This document shows positions 1 to 9,312 of a DNA stretch of 64,000 nucleotides, piece by piece (the stretch's first letter is position 1; each line of letters starts with the position of its first letter). The stretch is from Bacteroidota bacterium (GTDB lineage: Bacteria > Bacteroidota > Bacteroidia > Flavobacteriales > Flavobacteriaceae): NCBI GenBank assembly GCA_947447375.1, contig CANFJB010000003.1, positions 62,001 to 126,000 on the forward strand, written 5' to 3'. The position numbers were made by a program, and so were the translations under genes. Under the pieces are notes generated by a model. It did no database searches and was not told where the DNA came from. It saw only the letters and a list, made by a program, of their open reading frames with translations.

Positions 1-311
1 GTATTTCCTTCATAAATATCATCGACAGAAGGAGCATAAATAATCACATTGTCGCTAACGGTTTGAAGTTTGGCAATATCGCTTTCTAAATTTCTAGGAT
101 ATTTTTCTAAATCTTCGGGGTTATTAAACTGAGTAGGATTAACAAAAATACTCACAATAGTTAGGTCGTTATTTTGCAACGACTTTTCTACTAGCGATAA
201 ATGACCTTGGTGTAAAGCGCCCATTGTAGGAACAAAACCAAGGGTCGTTTTTGAATTAGAATTTTCTTTTAAATGCTCTATTAAAGCTAGTTGTGTCTCG
301 AAAATGAGCAT
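1..311 (-). CDS. panC: Pantothenate synthetase, N-terminal part (partial at window edge)
   Basis: The reverse strand reads from an ATG at 311 to the window edge without a stop, giving about 103 residues of pantothenate-beta-alanine ligase. This cytosolic enzyme joins pantoate and beta-alanine with ATP in pantothenate and CoA synthesis. Visible family marks are the PTMGALHQGH segment (the HIGH-type nucleotide-binding motif) and FVNPTQF shortly after, at the usual distance from the N-terminus. The gene diverges from the glycogen-synthase-like gene, with a shared intergenic region holding a -7 box for each direction. The C-terminal two thirds lie outside the window. Confidence 0.93.
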   Translation of the reverse strand, partial: MLIFETQLALIEHLKENSNSKTTLGFVPTMGALHQGHLSLVEKSLQNNDLTIVSIFVNPTQFNNPEDLEKYPRNLESDIAKLQTVSDNVIIYAPSVDDIYEGN

Positions 312-333
312 GCTGTTTTATTGAAATATTGTG

Positions 334-341
334 CAAACTTA
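334..341 (-). promoter_or_regulatory. Predicted -7 box of panC
   Basis: The reverse strand reads TAAGTTTG, an exact match to the Bacteroidetes -7 consensus TAnnTTTG, 22 bases upstream of the panC ATG. No clear -33 TTG was seen. Confidence 0.5.
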
Positions 342-372
342 AGATTTTAGTTATTAACTGCATAAATTTTTG

Positions 373-380
373 TAAATTTG
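373..380 (+). promoter_or_regulatory. Predicted -7 box of the GT5-like gene
   Basis: TAAATTTG matches TAnnTTTG and lies 38 bases upstream of the chosen ATG at 419. It also lies downstream of the alternative upstream start at 329, which argues against translation starting there. Confidence 0.5.
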
Positions 381-418
381 CATGTTTTTTATTTACAAAA
401 GTAATACTGAATTTTAAT

Positions 419-1222
419 ATGGAAGATAAGAGGATATTGTATGTATCATCTGAAGTAGTGCCCTACTTAGCTGAAAACGAGGTTTCTCTAATGTCTTATG
501 ACGTGCCAAAAATGGTAAATGATCAAGGCGGACAGATTAGAATTTTCATGCCTAGATATGGCAATATCAATGAGAGAAGACATCAATTGCACGAAGTAAT
601 TAGATTGTCGGGGATGAATTTAGTGGTTAATGATTTGGATATGCCTTTGATTATCAAGGTAGCTTCTATTCCAAAAGAGAGAATTCAGGTTTATTTTATC
701 GACAACGATGAATATTTTAAACGCAAAGCCACTTTTACTGATGAAGAAGGGACTTTGTTTCCAGATAACGATGAGCGCGCCATATTTTTCGCAAAAGGGG
801 TAGTTGAAACCGTTAAAAAATTAAATTGGGTTCCAGATATTATTCATGTTCACGGTTGGATGGCTGCAATGTTGCCTATTTATTTGAAGCATTATTATAA
901 AGATGAAGCTTTATTTTCGGATACAAAAATCATTACTTCGGTTTACGGTCAGTCTTTTGATGGTAGTTTAAACGTTGAAATGATCAACAAAGTTAAATTT
1001 GACGGAGTTCCAGCAGCTTCAATTTCAAATTTAGAAACTCCTGATTATGAAAATATTATCTTGGCAACGCTAAATCATTCTGATGGAATAATAATTGCAT
1101 CTGAAAACCTGTCTCCAAGTTTAACAAAATTTATAGAAACTTCGGGAAAACCTTTTTTACCTTTCACCTCGAAAGATAAATTCGCGGAGGTATACACTAA
1201 CTTCTACAAGAATTTAGTTTAA
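419..1222 (+). CDS. Glycogen/starch synthase-like protein, GT5 N-terminal domain only
   Basis: The product of 267 residues aligns by eye with the N-terminal Rossmann half of GT5 glycogen synthases: RILYVSSEVVPY at the start, then IRIFMPRYG, and IIHVHGWMAAMLP near the middle. Family members are about 480 residues, so the C-terminal GT-B half is absent. The nucleotide-sugar motif KxGGL, expected right after the opening strand, is replaced by AENEVSLM. Catalysis therefore looks unlikely, and a binding or regulatory role is possible. Start 419 is chosen because the -7 box lies between it and the upstream start at 329. It is followed by DUF4270 and glmS genes in the same direction, with only 19 bases to the next gene. 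This arrangement is familiar from flavobacteria. Confidence 0.75.
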   Translation: MEDKRILYVSSEVVPYLAENEVSLMSYDVPKMVNDQGGQIRIFMPRYGNINERRHQLHEVIRLSGMNLVVNDLDMPLIIKVASIPKERIQVYFIDNDEYFKRKATFTDEEGTLFPDNDERAIFFAKGVVETVKKLNWVPDIIHVHGWMAAMLPIYLKHYYKDEALFSDTKIITSVYGQSFDGSLNVEMINKVKFDGVPAASISNLETPDYENIILATLNHSDGIIIASENLSPSLTKFIETSGKPFLPFTSKDKFAEVYTNFYKNLV

Positions 1223-1241
1223 TAATATTATTTAAATATAT

Positions 1242-2945
1242 ATGCAAAATAAATCCATTTATAAATTACTTTTTTTAGTTGGTATCATTGCTTTTTTTAC
1301 TGCTTGTGACAAAGATTTTAATGAGATCGGTTCAGACGTTATTGGGGATGACCATTTCGGATTAATTAAAGATGATTCGCAAACTGTTCTGGCTTATAAT
1401 ACGGCTACAGGTCAAGTTGAAACGAGTAACCAACCAATAAATTCTTTAGGTTATTACAACAATCCATTTTTTGGTAAAACAAAAGCAAGTGTAGTTTCTC
1501 AGGTATTATTAGATACTGTAAATCAAACTATTGGAACCAATCCAATAGTTACAAAAGTAGAACTTTCATTGCCTTATTTTAGTCATTTAATTTCTAAAGA
1601 TGCAACTTCAGGTGATAGTACTTATGAGTTGGATTCTGTTCAAGGTTTTAGTATTGCCAATGATAAAAAAGTATTCAATAAGTTTAAATTGAGTGTTTAC
1701 GAAAATAACTATACATTACGTGATTTGGATGCTGCACTTAACTTTTTAGATGTTCAACGGTATTATTCAGGAGAAACAGCTGTTTTTGATGCTTATAAAA
1801 CTCCAAATCGTTTGAATGACGATGCAGATGTAACACAAAACGATGAATTTATTTACAGTTCTGCTGAAATTAAAACCTATAAAACGGTAGATGGCGCTCA
1901 AGTTGTTGATACTAGATCGGCACCCGGAATGCGAATTAAATTAAGAAATGACTTTTTTCAAGCCAAATTATTTGGAACTGGAGCTGCAGGGAAATTATTT
2001 AACAACTCTATTTTTAAAGATTATTTCCGTGGGTTGTATTTTAAGGCAGAAGCCTCTTCTGCTTCTCCAAATCAGGGAAGTATGTCTCTGTTGAATTTCA
2101 AACAAGGAAAAATTATTGTAACCTACACCGTAGTTGTTACTAGTTCGGCTGGGGTTCCTTCTACAAAAGAAAAGAAATTTGCGATTAGTTTAGGAGGAAA
2201 TTCTGTTAATTTATTAGAAAATGAATATTCATCTGGATATACTTCTGGTATTGCATCCAATTCAAATGCAACTACTGGTGCCTATAATTTATTTCCAAAA
2301 GGGGGCGAAGGTTCAATGGCAATAATTAAACTTTTCGGTGATACCGATGTTAGAGGTTACTCTTCAACAGGAGCACCTACAGTTGGCCCAAATGGAATAC
2401 CTGACGAATTAGATGATTTACGAAATCCATCAGATGGGAAAAAATTATTAGTTAACGAAGCCAATCTTACCTTTTATGTAGATAAAGATAAAATGATTGG
2501 AGCTGCTGAACCAAATAGAATTTATCTTTACGATTTAAATAATCATCGCCCAATTGTAGATTATTATTTAGATTATTCAGTTGCATCTGACTCAAAAAAT
2601 AATAAATATGTTCATGGTGGTATTATAGAAAAAACTGCTGCCACTTCAGCATATGATAAACGCGGAATAAAATATAAAGTGCGTCTAACCAATCACATGA
2701 TGAATTTAATTAGTAAAGATTCTACCAATGTGAGATTAGGATTAGTTGTAACTGAATCTATTGGTGTTACTACAAATGCAATGCTAAGAAGTTCAATTCC
2801 AGTTGCAAATCCATTTTATAAATATCCTTCTGGAGCGGTTTATAACCCTCTTGGAACTGTTTTATTTGGGAACAATATTCCCGTTACAGATCCAAATTAT
2901 GCGAAACGTTTAAAATTGGAGATTTACTATACTAAACCAAATTAA
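1242..2945 (+). CDS. DUF4270 family lipoprotein
   Basis: The protein has 567 residues and begins with a signal peptide ending in a lipobox (FFTAC), so it is probably lipidated and exported to the cell envelope. The mature part opens with DKDFNEIGSDVIG and continues with beta-rich sequence typical of DUF4270, a Bacteroidetes family of unknown function. No catalytic motif was recognised. It lies 19 bases after the GT5-like gene and 24 bases before glmS, so the three genes probably share a transcript that ends at the hairpin after glmS. Confidence 0.8.
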   Translation: MQNKSIYKLLFLVGIIAFFTACDKDFNEIGSDVIGDDHFGLIKDDSQTVLAYNTATGQVETSNQPINSLGYYNNPFFGKTKASVVSQVLLDTVNQTIGTNPIVTKVELSLPYFSHLISKDATSGDSTYELDSVQGFSIANDKKVFNKFKLSVYENNYTLRDLDAALNFLDVQRYYSGETAVFDAYKTPNRLNDDADVTQNDEFIYSSAEIKTYKTVDGAQVVDTRSAPGMRIKLRNDFFQAKLFGTGAAGKLFNNSIFKDYFRGLYFKAEASSASPNQGSMSLLNFKQGKIIVTYTVVVTSSAGVPSTKEKKFAISLGGNSVNLLENEYSSGYTSGIASNSNATTGAYNLFPKGGEGSMAIIKLFGDTDVRGYSSTGAPTVGPNGIPDELDDLRNPSDGKKLLVNEANLTFYVDKDKMIGAAEPNRIYLYDLNNHRPIVDYYLDYSVASDSKNNKYVHGGIIEKTAATSAYDKRGIKYKVRLTNHMMNLISKDSTNVRLGLVVTESIGVTTNAMLRSSIPVANPFYKYPSGAVYNPLGTVLFGNNIPVTDPNYAKRLKLEIYYTKPN

Positions 2946-2969
2946 TAATATTCACCAAAACAAAAAAAT

Positions 2970-4817
2970 ATGTGCGGAATTGTAGGTTATATTGGACATA
3001 GAGAGGCCTTCCCAATTGTAATTAAAGGTCTAAAAAGACTCGAATACAGAGGTTATGATAGCGCCGGAGTAATGCTTTTTGACGGAAAAAACCTTAAGGT
3101 TTGCAAAACTAAAGGTAAAGTTACCGATTTAGAAGAATTATGTTCAACAAATATAACTACAAATGGCACTATAGGAATGGGACATACTCGTTGGGCTACT
3201 CATGGAGTTCCGAACGATGTCAATTCGCATCCACATGTTTCAAATTCTGGTAATCTTGTAATAATTCATAATGGAATCATTGAAAATTATGAACCATTAA
3301 AAAAAGAATTAATTAATAGAGGTTACGTTTTTCATTCTGATACCGATACAGAAGTTTTGGTGAATCTTATTGAAGACGTTCAGAAAAAAGACAATTTAAA
3401 ATTAGGAAAAGCAGTTCAAATAGCATTAAATCAAGTGGTTGGTGCTTATGCAATTTGTGTATTTGACAAACAAAAACCAAATGAAATTATTGTGGCTCGA
3501 TTAGGAAGTCCGTTAGCAATTGGTGTTGGTGAAAATGAATATTTCATTGCTTCAGATGCTTCTCCTTTTATAGAATATACTTCAAATGCTATTTATCTTG
3601 AAGATGAAGAAATGGCAATTGTGAGAATGGACAAACCTTTAAGAATTAGAAAAATTAAAGACGATTCTCTTGTAGATCCTTACGTTCAAGAATTGCAAAT
3701 GAATTTAGAGCAAATTGAAAAAGGAGGTTACGATCACTTTATGTTGAAAGAGATTTTTGAGCAACCAAGTGTTATAAAAGATACATATAGAGGTCGTTTA
3801 CACGCTAATAATGGTTTGATTCAAATGGCTGGAATTGAAGATAATATCGAGAAATTCCTTAATGCAGATAGAATCTTAATTGTAGCTTGCGGAACTTCAT
3901 GGCACGCAGGATTGGTTGCCGAATATATTATTGAAGAATTTACAAGAATTCCTGTTGAAGTTGAATATGCTTCAGAATTCAGATATAGAAACCCAATTAT
4001 CAATAAAGGCGATGTAGTTATTGCTATATCACAATCGGGTGAAACTGCAGATACTTTAGCTGCAATTAAATTAGCAAAAGAAAGAGGTGCATTCGTATTT
4101 GGAGTTTGTAACGTAGTAGGTTCTTCAATTTCTAGAGAGACTCACGCTGGCGCTTATACTCATGCTGGTCCAGAAATTGGTGTGGCATCAACCAAAGCAT
4201 TTACCACTCAAATTACAGTATTAACCATGATTGCTTTACGTATTGCTAAAGCTAAAGGAACCATGACAAATACTGATTTTCATAGATACTTACAAGAATT
4301 AGAATTAATTCCTGAAAAAGTAGTTGAAGCACTTCAAACTAACGAAAAAGCAAAAGAAATAGCAGCAACATTTAAAAACTCACACAATTGTTTGTATTTA
4401 GGTAGAGGTTATAATTTCCCAGTAGCATTAGAAGGCGCATTAAAATTAAAAGAAATTTCCTACATCCATGCTGAAGGATATCCTGCTGCAGAAATGAAAC
4501 ACGGACCAATTGCCTTAATTGACGAGCACATGCCTGTAGTGGTAATTGCCCCAAAATTAGGCCATTATGATAAAGTGGTGAGTAACATTCAAGAGATAAA
4601 ATCAAGAAGTGGAAAAATTATTGCAATTGTTACTAAAGGAGATACACAAGTTCGAGATTTAGCCGATTATGTAATTGAAATTCCTGAAACTGCAGATGCA
4701 TTATCACCATTAATTACAACGATTCCTTTACAATTGTTATCTTATCATATTGCTGTTATGAGAGATTGTAATGTTGACCAACCTCGAAATTTGGCAAAAT
4801 CGGTTACCGTAGAGTAA
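2970..4817 (+). CDS. glmS: Glutamine-fructose-6-phosphate aminotransferase (isomerizing)
   Basis: The 615-residue protein makes glucosamine-6-phosphate from fructose-6-phosphate and glutamine, the first step toward UDP-GlcNAc for peptidoglycan and surface glycans. The N-terminal class II glutaminase domain starts with Met-Cys-Gly-Ile-Val-Gly, so Cys2 is the nucleophile once Met1 is removed; GHTRWATHG follows. Two SIS sugar-isomerase domains come next, with ACGTSWHA, SQSGETADT and STKAFTTQ motifs, and the C-terminus ends RNLAKSVTVE as usual. Length is normal. No glmS ribozyme was seen upstream. A strong terminator follows directly. Confidence 0.97.
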   Translation: MCGIVGYIGHREAFPIVIKGLKRLEYRGYDSAGVMLFDGKNLKVCKTKGKVTDLEELCSTNITTNGTIGMGHTRWATHGVPNDVNSHPHVSNSGNLVIIHNGIIENYEPLKKELINRGYVFHSDTDTEVLVNLIEDVQKKDNLKLGKAVQIALNQVVGAYAICVFDKQKPNEIIVARLGSPLAIGVGENEYFIASDASPFIEYTSNAIYLEDEEMAIVRMDKPLRIRKIKDDSLVDPYVQELQMNLEQIEKGGYDHFMLKEIFEQPSVIKDTYRGRLHANNGLIQMAGIEDNIEKFLNADRILIVACGTSWHAGLVAEYIIEEFTRIPVEVEYASEFRYRNPIINKGDVVIAISQSGETADTLAAIKLAKERGAFVFGVCNVVGSSISRETHAGAYTHAGPEIGVASTKAFTTQITVLTMIALRIAKAKGTMTNTDFHRYLQELELIPEKVVEALQTNEKAKEIAATFKNSHNCLYLGRGYNFPVALEGALKLKEISYIHAEGYPAAEMKHGPIALIDEHMPVVVIAPKLGHYDKVVSNIQEIKSRSGKIIAIVTKGDTQVRDLADYVIEIPETADALSPLITTIPLQLLSYHIAVMRDCNVDQPRNLAKSVTVE

Positions 4818-4832
4818 AATCTTAGAAAATAA

Positions 4833-4865
4833 AAAAAAAGCGCTCAATTTTAGAGCGCTTTTTTT
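4833..4865 (+). terminator. Rho-independent terminator after glmS
   Basis: AAAGCGCTC and GAGCGCTTT form a perfect 9-bp stem around a 7-base AT loop, followed by a T run. The rest of the gap to 5105 is about 240 bases of AT-rich sequence with no gene, RNA or clear promoter that I can see. Confidence 0.9.
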
Positions 4866-5105
4866 ATTTATACAAATAAGCTAAATTTTTACGAATTACT
4901 TAATGAAATGTTAAAATAAAAAGTTATTACGGAATAAAATTAACAGATTAAATTAAATCGATGTGAAAAATTTAAAGAATTAATTTGATTAATTAGTAAA
5001 ATAAATGGCATCAATGTATTAAATAACAAATTTCATTAACAAATATTTAATAATATGAAAATAAATACTAATTTAGCTACACTAACAAACAAATTTTAAA
5101 CCACA

Positions 5106-7715
5106 ATGAGAAAACACTTACTAATTTTGACATTGTTTTTTTGCAGCGTTTCGTTTGCACAAAAAGTAGTTTCAGATTCAATTAAAAACACAGTACTAGA
5201 TGAGGTTGTAGTCTCTGCATCTAGAACTCCAGAAAAAGTTTTACAGTCGCCAGTTACAATCGAAAGAATGGGACTAAAAGACATTAAAAAAACAGCTTCT
5301 CCTTCTTACTACGACGGTTTAGAGAACCTAAAAGAGGTCCAAATGAACACCAGTAGTTTAACTTTTAAATCTATCAATACTAGAGGATTTGCTACTGTTG
5401 CAAACGTTAGATTTATGCAGTTAGTTGATGGAATGGACAACTCTTCTCCGTTACTTAACTTCGTTTTAGGAAACATGATTGGTATCTCTGAAATTGACGT
5501 TCAAAGCGTGGAATTATTGCCTGGAGCTTCATCTGCATTGTATGGAGCTAATGCCTTTAATGGAATTTTATTTATGAATAGTAAAAATCCATTTACTAGC
5601 GAAGGGGTGAACGGTTATGTAAAATATGGTCAAACGAGCCAACAAGCTGCAGGAGTTAATAATTTTGCAGATTATGGAGTGAGAATAGCTCACAAATTCA
5701 ATAACTATTTTGCTGCTAAAGCAAATTATACTTACATGAAAGGTACTGATTGGTATGCTACTAATTACAACGACAAAACAGTTGCTGGAAGAGATAGAAG
5801 CAATATGAATTATGATGGTATCAACGTATATGGTGACGAGGTTTCGACTAACATTAAAGGAGTTGGGCAAGCATTAGCTGGACTTGGAATTATCCCGGCA
5901 TCAACAGTGAATTTATTGCCAAATGCAAATGTAAGTAGAACTGGTTATAATGAGGTTGAATTAACAGATAACAAAGCTTCAAACACTAAACTTGATTTCT
6001 CTTTCCACTTAAGACCTTTCGGAAATGAAAATTTAGAAATTATCTGGCAAAGTAAATTTGGTTTTGGTAATGCAGTTTACCAAGGTGCCAACAGATATTA
6101 CTTAAATAACTTCTTTATGCAACAACATAAATTAGAATTTAAAGGTAAAAACTTCTTCGTAAGAGGATATACTACAACTGAAGATGGTGGAAATTCTTAC
6201 GACATGTTGTTTACAGGTATCAACATCAACAGAAAATGGAAAGATGACAAAACTTGGTTTGGACAATATGCAGGTGCGTATATTCAATCAACATTAGGAG
6301 GAGCAACTCCTGCAGCAGCTCACCAAATCGCAAGAAATACTGCTGATACAGGAAGATTAATTCCAGGAACAGATGCATTCAAAACTGCATTCGACCAAGT
6401 AACTTCTGAAGCAAGTGTACTTTCAGGATCTAAATTAGTTGACAATTCTAGAATTTATCATTCTGATGCTAACTATAACTTGAAGGACGTTGTAAAATTT
6501 GCTGAAATTCAAGTAGGTGGATCTTACAGATTATATGAGTTGAATTCTCATGGAAGAATTTATACTGATGGAAGTGGAGTAATCAACTATAATGAATATG
6601 GTGCTTACACTCAATTGACAAAAAAATTAATGGATGAGAAATTGAAGTTTTCTGCCTCTCTTCGTTATGATAAATCTAAGAACTTTGCTGGTAATTTCTC
6701 TCCAAGACTTTCAGTTGTTTACTCAGCAGGAGAGAACAAACAACACAATTTTAGAGCTTCATTCCAAACAGGTTTTAGAAACCCATCTACTCAAGATCAA
6801 TACATAGGATTTAACGTAGGTAGTGCAATTTTACTTGGATCAGCTCCTGATAACTTAGTAAGATATTCTGAAACTTTAGATGTAAGCACAACTGTAGGCC
6901 AATTATTTGCAGGGGGAACTTCTGTTGTTATGACTGGATTAAATGCATACAACAACTCTTATACTGCTGCTTCTGTAGCTGCATTATCTGCAACTGGAAA
7001 TCCAGCTGCTTTAAGAAAAACAAACTTAGATTACGTTAAACCGGAAGAAGTAAAAGCTTTTGAATTAGGTTACCGTTCTGTATTTAGTGATTTCTCTTTT
7101 GATGTAAATGGTTACTACAATGTTTACAACAATTTTATTGGTAACATTAATGTTGTTGCTCCTTTCTATGGTACTGCAATGGATTCTCCAAGTGCTACTG
7201 GAGGACCAACAGATCTTGGAACTCAATCTATTCACGCTTTACAAACAGGAAACTACAGAGCTTATCAATTGTATACCAATACTAAAATTGAAATTAAATC
7301 TCTTGGATTCGGACTTGGACTTTCTAAAAAAGTATATAAAGATTTCGAATTTGGCGTAAACTATAACTATGCTGAATTTAAATTTGACCAATCATTAGAC
7401 GAAAGTTTTGAAGCTGGTTTCAACACTCCAAAACACAAAGTGAAAGCTTCTCTTGGAAACGAAAAATTATTCAAAAACTTTGGATTTAATGTTAGTGGAA
7501 GATGGAATAGTGAATATTTATGGCAATCAACAATGGTTGACGGTATGATTCCAGCAGCTACTGTATTTGATGCTCAAGTAACTTACAATGTTCCTAGCAT
7601 GAAATCTGCATTCAAAATTGGTGCTGCTAACTTAGGAGGAAAAGAATATTTCCAAGTATTAGGAGCTGGATTAATAGGGCAACAAATTTTTGCTTCTTGG
7701 ACTATTAAACCATAA
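5106..7715 (+). CDS. TonB-dependent outer-membrane receptor
   Basis: The protein has 869 residues. A signal peptide ends at VSFAQ, followed by a plug domain beginning DEVVVSASRTPEKV, with INTRGF and the plug end GASSALYGANAFNGILFM. A long beta-barrel follows, with alternating aromatic strands to the C-terminal ASWTIKP. There is no N-terminal carboxypeptidase-like domain, so it is not a typical SusC. It should import a substrate across the outer membrane using TonB energy; the substrate cannot be read from sequence. An SGNH lipoprotein gene follows after 26 bases, suggesting co-transcription and a shared substrate, perhaps an ester or lipid. That link is inference. Confidence 0.9.
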   Translation: MRKHLLILTLFFCSVSFAQKVVSDSIKNTVLDEVVVSASRTPEKVLQSPVTIERMGLKDIKKTASPSYYDGLENLKEVQMNTSSLTFKSINTRGFATVANVRFMQLVDGMDNSSPLLNFVLGNMIGISEIDVQSVELLPGASSALYGANAFNGILFMNSKNPFTSEGVNGYVKYGQTSQQAAGVNNFADYGVRIAHKFNNYFAAKANYTYMKGTDWYATNYNDKTVAGRDRSNMNYDGINVYGDEVSTNIKGVGQALAGLGIIPASTVNLLPNANVSRTGYNEVELTDNKASNTKLDFSFHLRPFGNENLEIIWQSKFGFGNAVYQGANRYYLNNFFMQQHKLEFKGKNFFVRGYTTTEDGGNSYDMLFTGININRKWKDDKTWFGQYAGAYIQSTLGGATPAAAHQIARNTADTGRLIPGTDAFKTAFDQVTSEASVLSGSKLVDNSRIYHSDANYNLKDVVKFAEIQVGGSYRLYELNSHGRIYTDGSGVINYNEYGAYTQLTKKLMDEKLKFSASLRYDKSKNFAGNFSPRLSVVYSAGENKQHNFRASFQTGFRNPSTQDQYIGFNVGSAILLGSAPDNLVRYSETLDVSTTVGQLFAGGTSVVMTGLNAYNNSYTAASVAALSATGNPAALRKTNLDYVKPEEVKAFELGYRSVFSDFSFDVNGYYNVYNNFIGNINVVAPFYGTAMDSPSATGGPTDLGTQSIHALQTGNYRAYQLYTNTKIEIKSLGFGLGLSKKVYKDFEFGVNYNYAEFKFDQSLDESFEAGFNTPKHKVKASLGNEKLFKNFGFNVSGRWNSEYLWQSTMVDGMIPAATVFDAQVTYNVPSMKSAFKIGAANLGGKEYFQVLGAGLIGQQIFASWTIKP

Positions 7716-7741
7716 TTATTATTAATATAAAAACATACGTT

Positions 7742-9175
7742 ATGATAAAAAATTTCAAATGGGTCGTACTGGTTTCTTTAACTTTTATGGCATGTACAAA
7801 TGACGATACAACTACTACTGGTGAAGCGCCAGTATCAGCTGGAACCGCAGATTTCTCAAAATATGTAGCTTTAGGAGATTCTTTTGCTGCTGGATATTCT
7901 GACGGTGCATTATTCAAAAAAGGACAAGAAAATTCTTACCCAAATTTACTTGCGCAACAATTTGCAGCAGCTGGAGGTGGTGTTTTCTCAAGTCCATTTA
8001 TGGCCCCTGACAACGTTGGTGGTTTTTCATCTGGTGGTACTCAAGTAGTTTCTCAAAGATTGTATCTTGAAACTTCAAATAATACTCCTACTCTAGTTCC
8101 TGGAGTTTCTGCAAACACTCTTACAGAGCGTTTAACGGGTACTTTTAACAACATGGGTATACCTGGAGCAAAAAGTTTTCACTTGCTTTTCAATGGTTAT
8201 GCTCCTTTGAATCCCTATTTTAAAAGAATGGCTTCCTCAACAACTGCAACAGTTTTAGGGGATGCATTAGCTCAAAACCCTACTTTCTTCTCTTTATGGA
8301 TTGGAGGAAATGATGAATTGGGTTACGCTACTAATGGTGGAGTTCCAACTTCTCAAGATGCGGTAAATGGAAATGATTTAACTCCAACTGCTACTTTTAC
8401 ATCTGCTTATAACACTTTAGCTTCTCAGCTTGCTGCAAATGGAAGAAAAGGAGTAGTTGCAAATTTACCTTACGTAACTGCTTTACCCTATTTTACTGCA
8501 GTACCTTACAATGCAGTACCTTTAAATGCAGCGACAGCTACACAATTAAATAGCGGATACGCTCAATATAACGGAGGTTTAGCAGTAGCTCAAAGTATGG
8601 GATTAATTACCGCAGCTGAAAAAACAAAAAGAACGATTACTTTCGCTGCAGGTCAAAATGCTGTTGTAATGATAGATAGTTATTTAACTAATTTAAGTGC
8701 TCTTGGTTTGCCTTCCTACAGACAAGCAACAAGTGCTGATTTATTAGTACTACCTTCAAGATCAATAATTGGAACTACTGTAGGTGGAAATCCTGCTCAA
8801 GTTAATGGAGTTTCTGTACCATTAGAAGATAAATGGGTACTTTCTGCAGATGAAGTAGCAGAAGTTAAAGCGGCAACTGATTCTTACAATACAGTAATAC
8901 AAGCTGCAGCAACTGCTAACAACTTGGCATTTGTTGATGCTAAATCAGTAATGGACCAACTAAGTACTACTGGAATTAATTTCAATACTTATAACATGAC
9001 TTCAACTTATGTTACAGGTGGTTCTTTCTCTTTAGATGGTGTTCACCCGAGTGCAAGAGGTTATGCTTTAATCACGAACTTATTTATTGACGCTATTAAT
9101 GCTAAATATGGTTCTACTTTGAAGAAAAAAGACGGTAGAGACTTTCAAATTTTATATCCGAAAGTAATCAACTAA
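7742..9175 (+). CDS. SGNH/GDSL-type esterase lipoprotein
   Basis: The 477-residue protein has a signal peptide with lipobox FMAC near residue 18, so it is probably anchored in an envelope membrane. The hydrolase blocks are present: GDSFAAGY (block I with the catalytic Ser), GGNDELG (block III) and DGVHPSARG (block V with Asp and His) near the C-terminus. The family hydrolyses esters such as acyl lipids or acetylated sugars. It lies directly downstream of the TonB receptor gene and ahead of a terminator, so the two form a likely two-gene unit. A central insertion makes it longer than minimal SGNH enzymes. The exact substrate is unknown. Confidence 0.85.
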   Translation: MIKNFKWVVLVSLTFMACTNDDTTTTGEAPVSAGTADFSKYVALGDSFAAGYSDGALFKKGQENSYPNLLAQQFAAAGGGVFSSPFMAPDNVGGFSSGGTQVVSQRLYLETSNNTPTLVPGVSANTLTERLTGTFNNMGIPGAKSFHLLFNGYAPLNPYFKRMASSTTATVLGDALAQNPTFFSLWIGGNDELGYATNGGVPTSQDAVNGNDLTPTATFTSAYNTLASQLAANGRKGVVANLPYVTALPYFTAVPYNAVPLNAATATQLNSGYAQYNGGLAVAQSMGLITAAEKTKRTITFAAGQNAVVMIDSYLTNLSALGLPSYRQATSADLLVLPSRSIIGTTVGGNPAQVNGVSVPLEDKWVLSADEVAEVKAATDSYNTVIQAAATANNLAFVDAKSVMDQLSTTGINFNTYNMTSTYVTGGSFSLDGVHPSARGYALITNLFIDAINAKYGSTLKKKDGRDFQILYPKVIN

Positions 9176-9195
9176 ATTATTTTCACTTTAATTAT

Positions 9196-9230
9196 AAAAA
9201 GTCCAAAATTAATTTTTTGGACTTTTTTTT
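9196..9230 (+). terminator. Rho-independent terminator after the SGNH gene
   Basis: AAAAGTCCAAAA pairs with TTTTTTGGACTTTT around a short AT loop and runs into eight T residues. It closes the receptor-esterase unit. Confidence 0.88.
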
Positions 9231-9312
9231 GTTTCTAACTTTAAATCTTAATTAAAAAATAAATTTTATATGTAATAATATTCTTTAAATTAGCAACATA
9301 TAAATTTCATCC

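Noticed and set aside
2946-2969. glmS ribozyme
   Set aside because: Only 24 bases separate glmS from the preceding gene, too short for the ribozyme.
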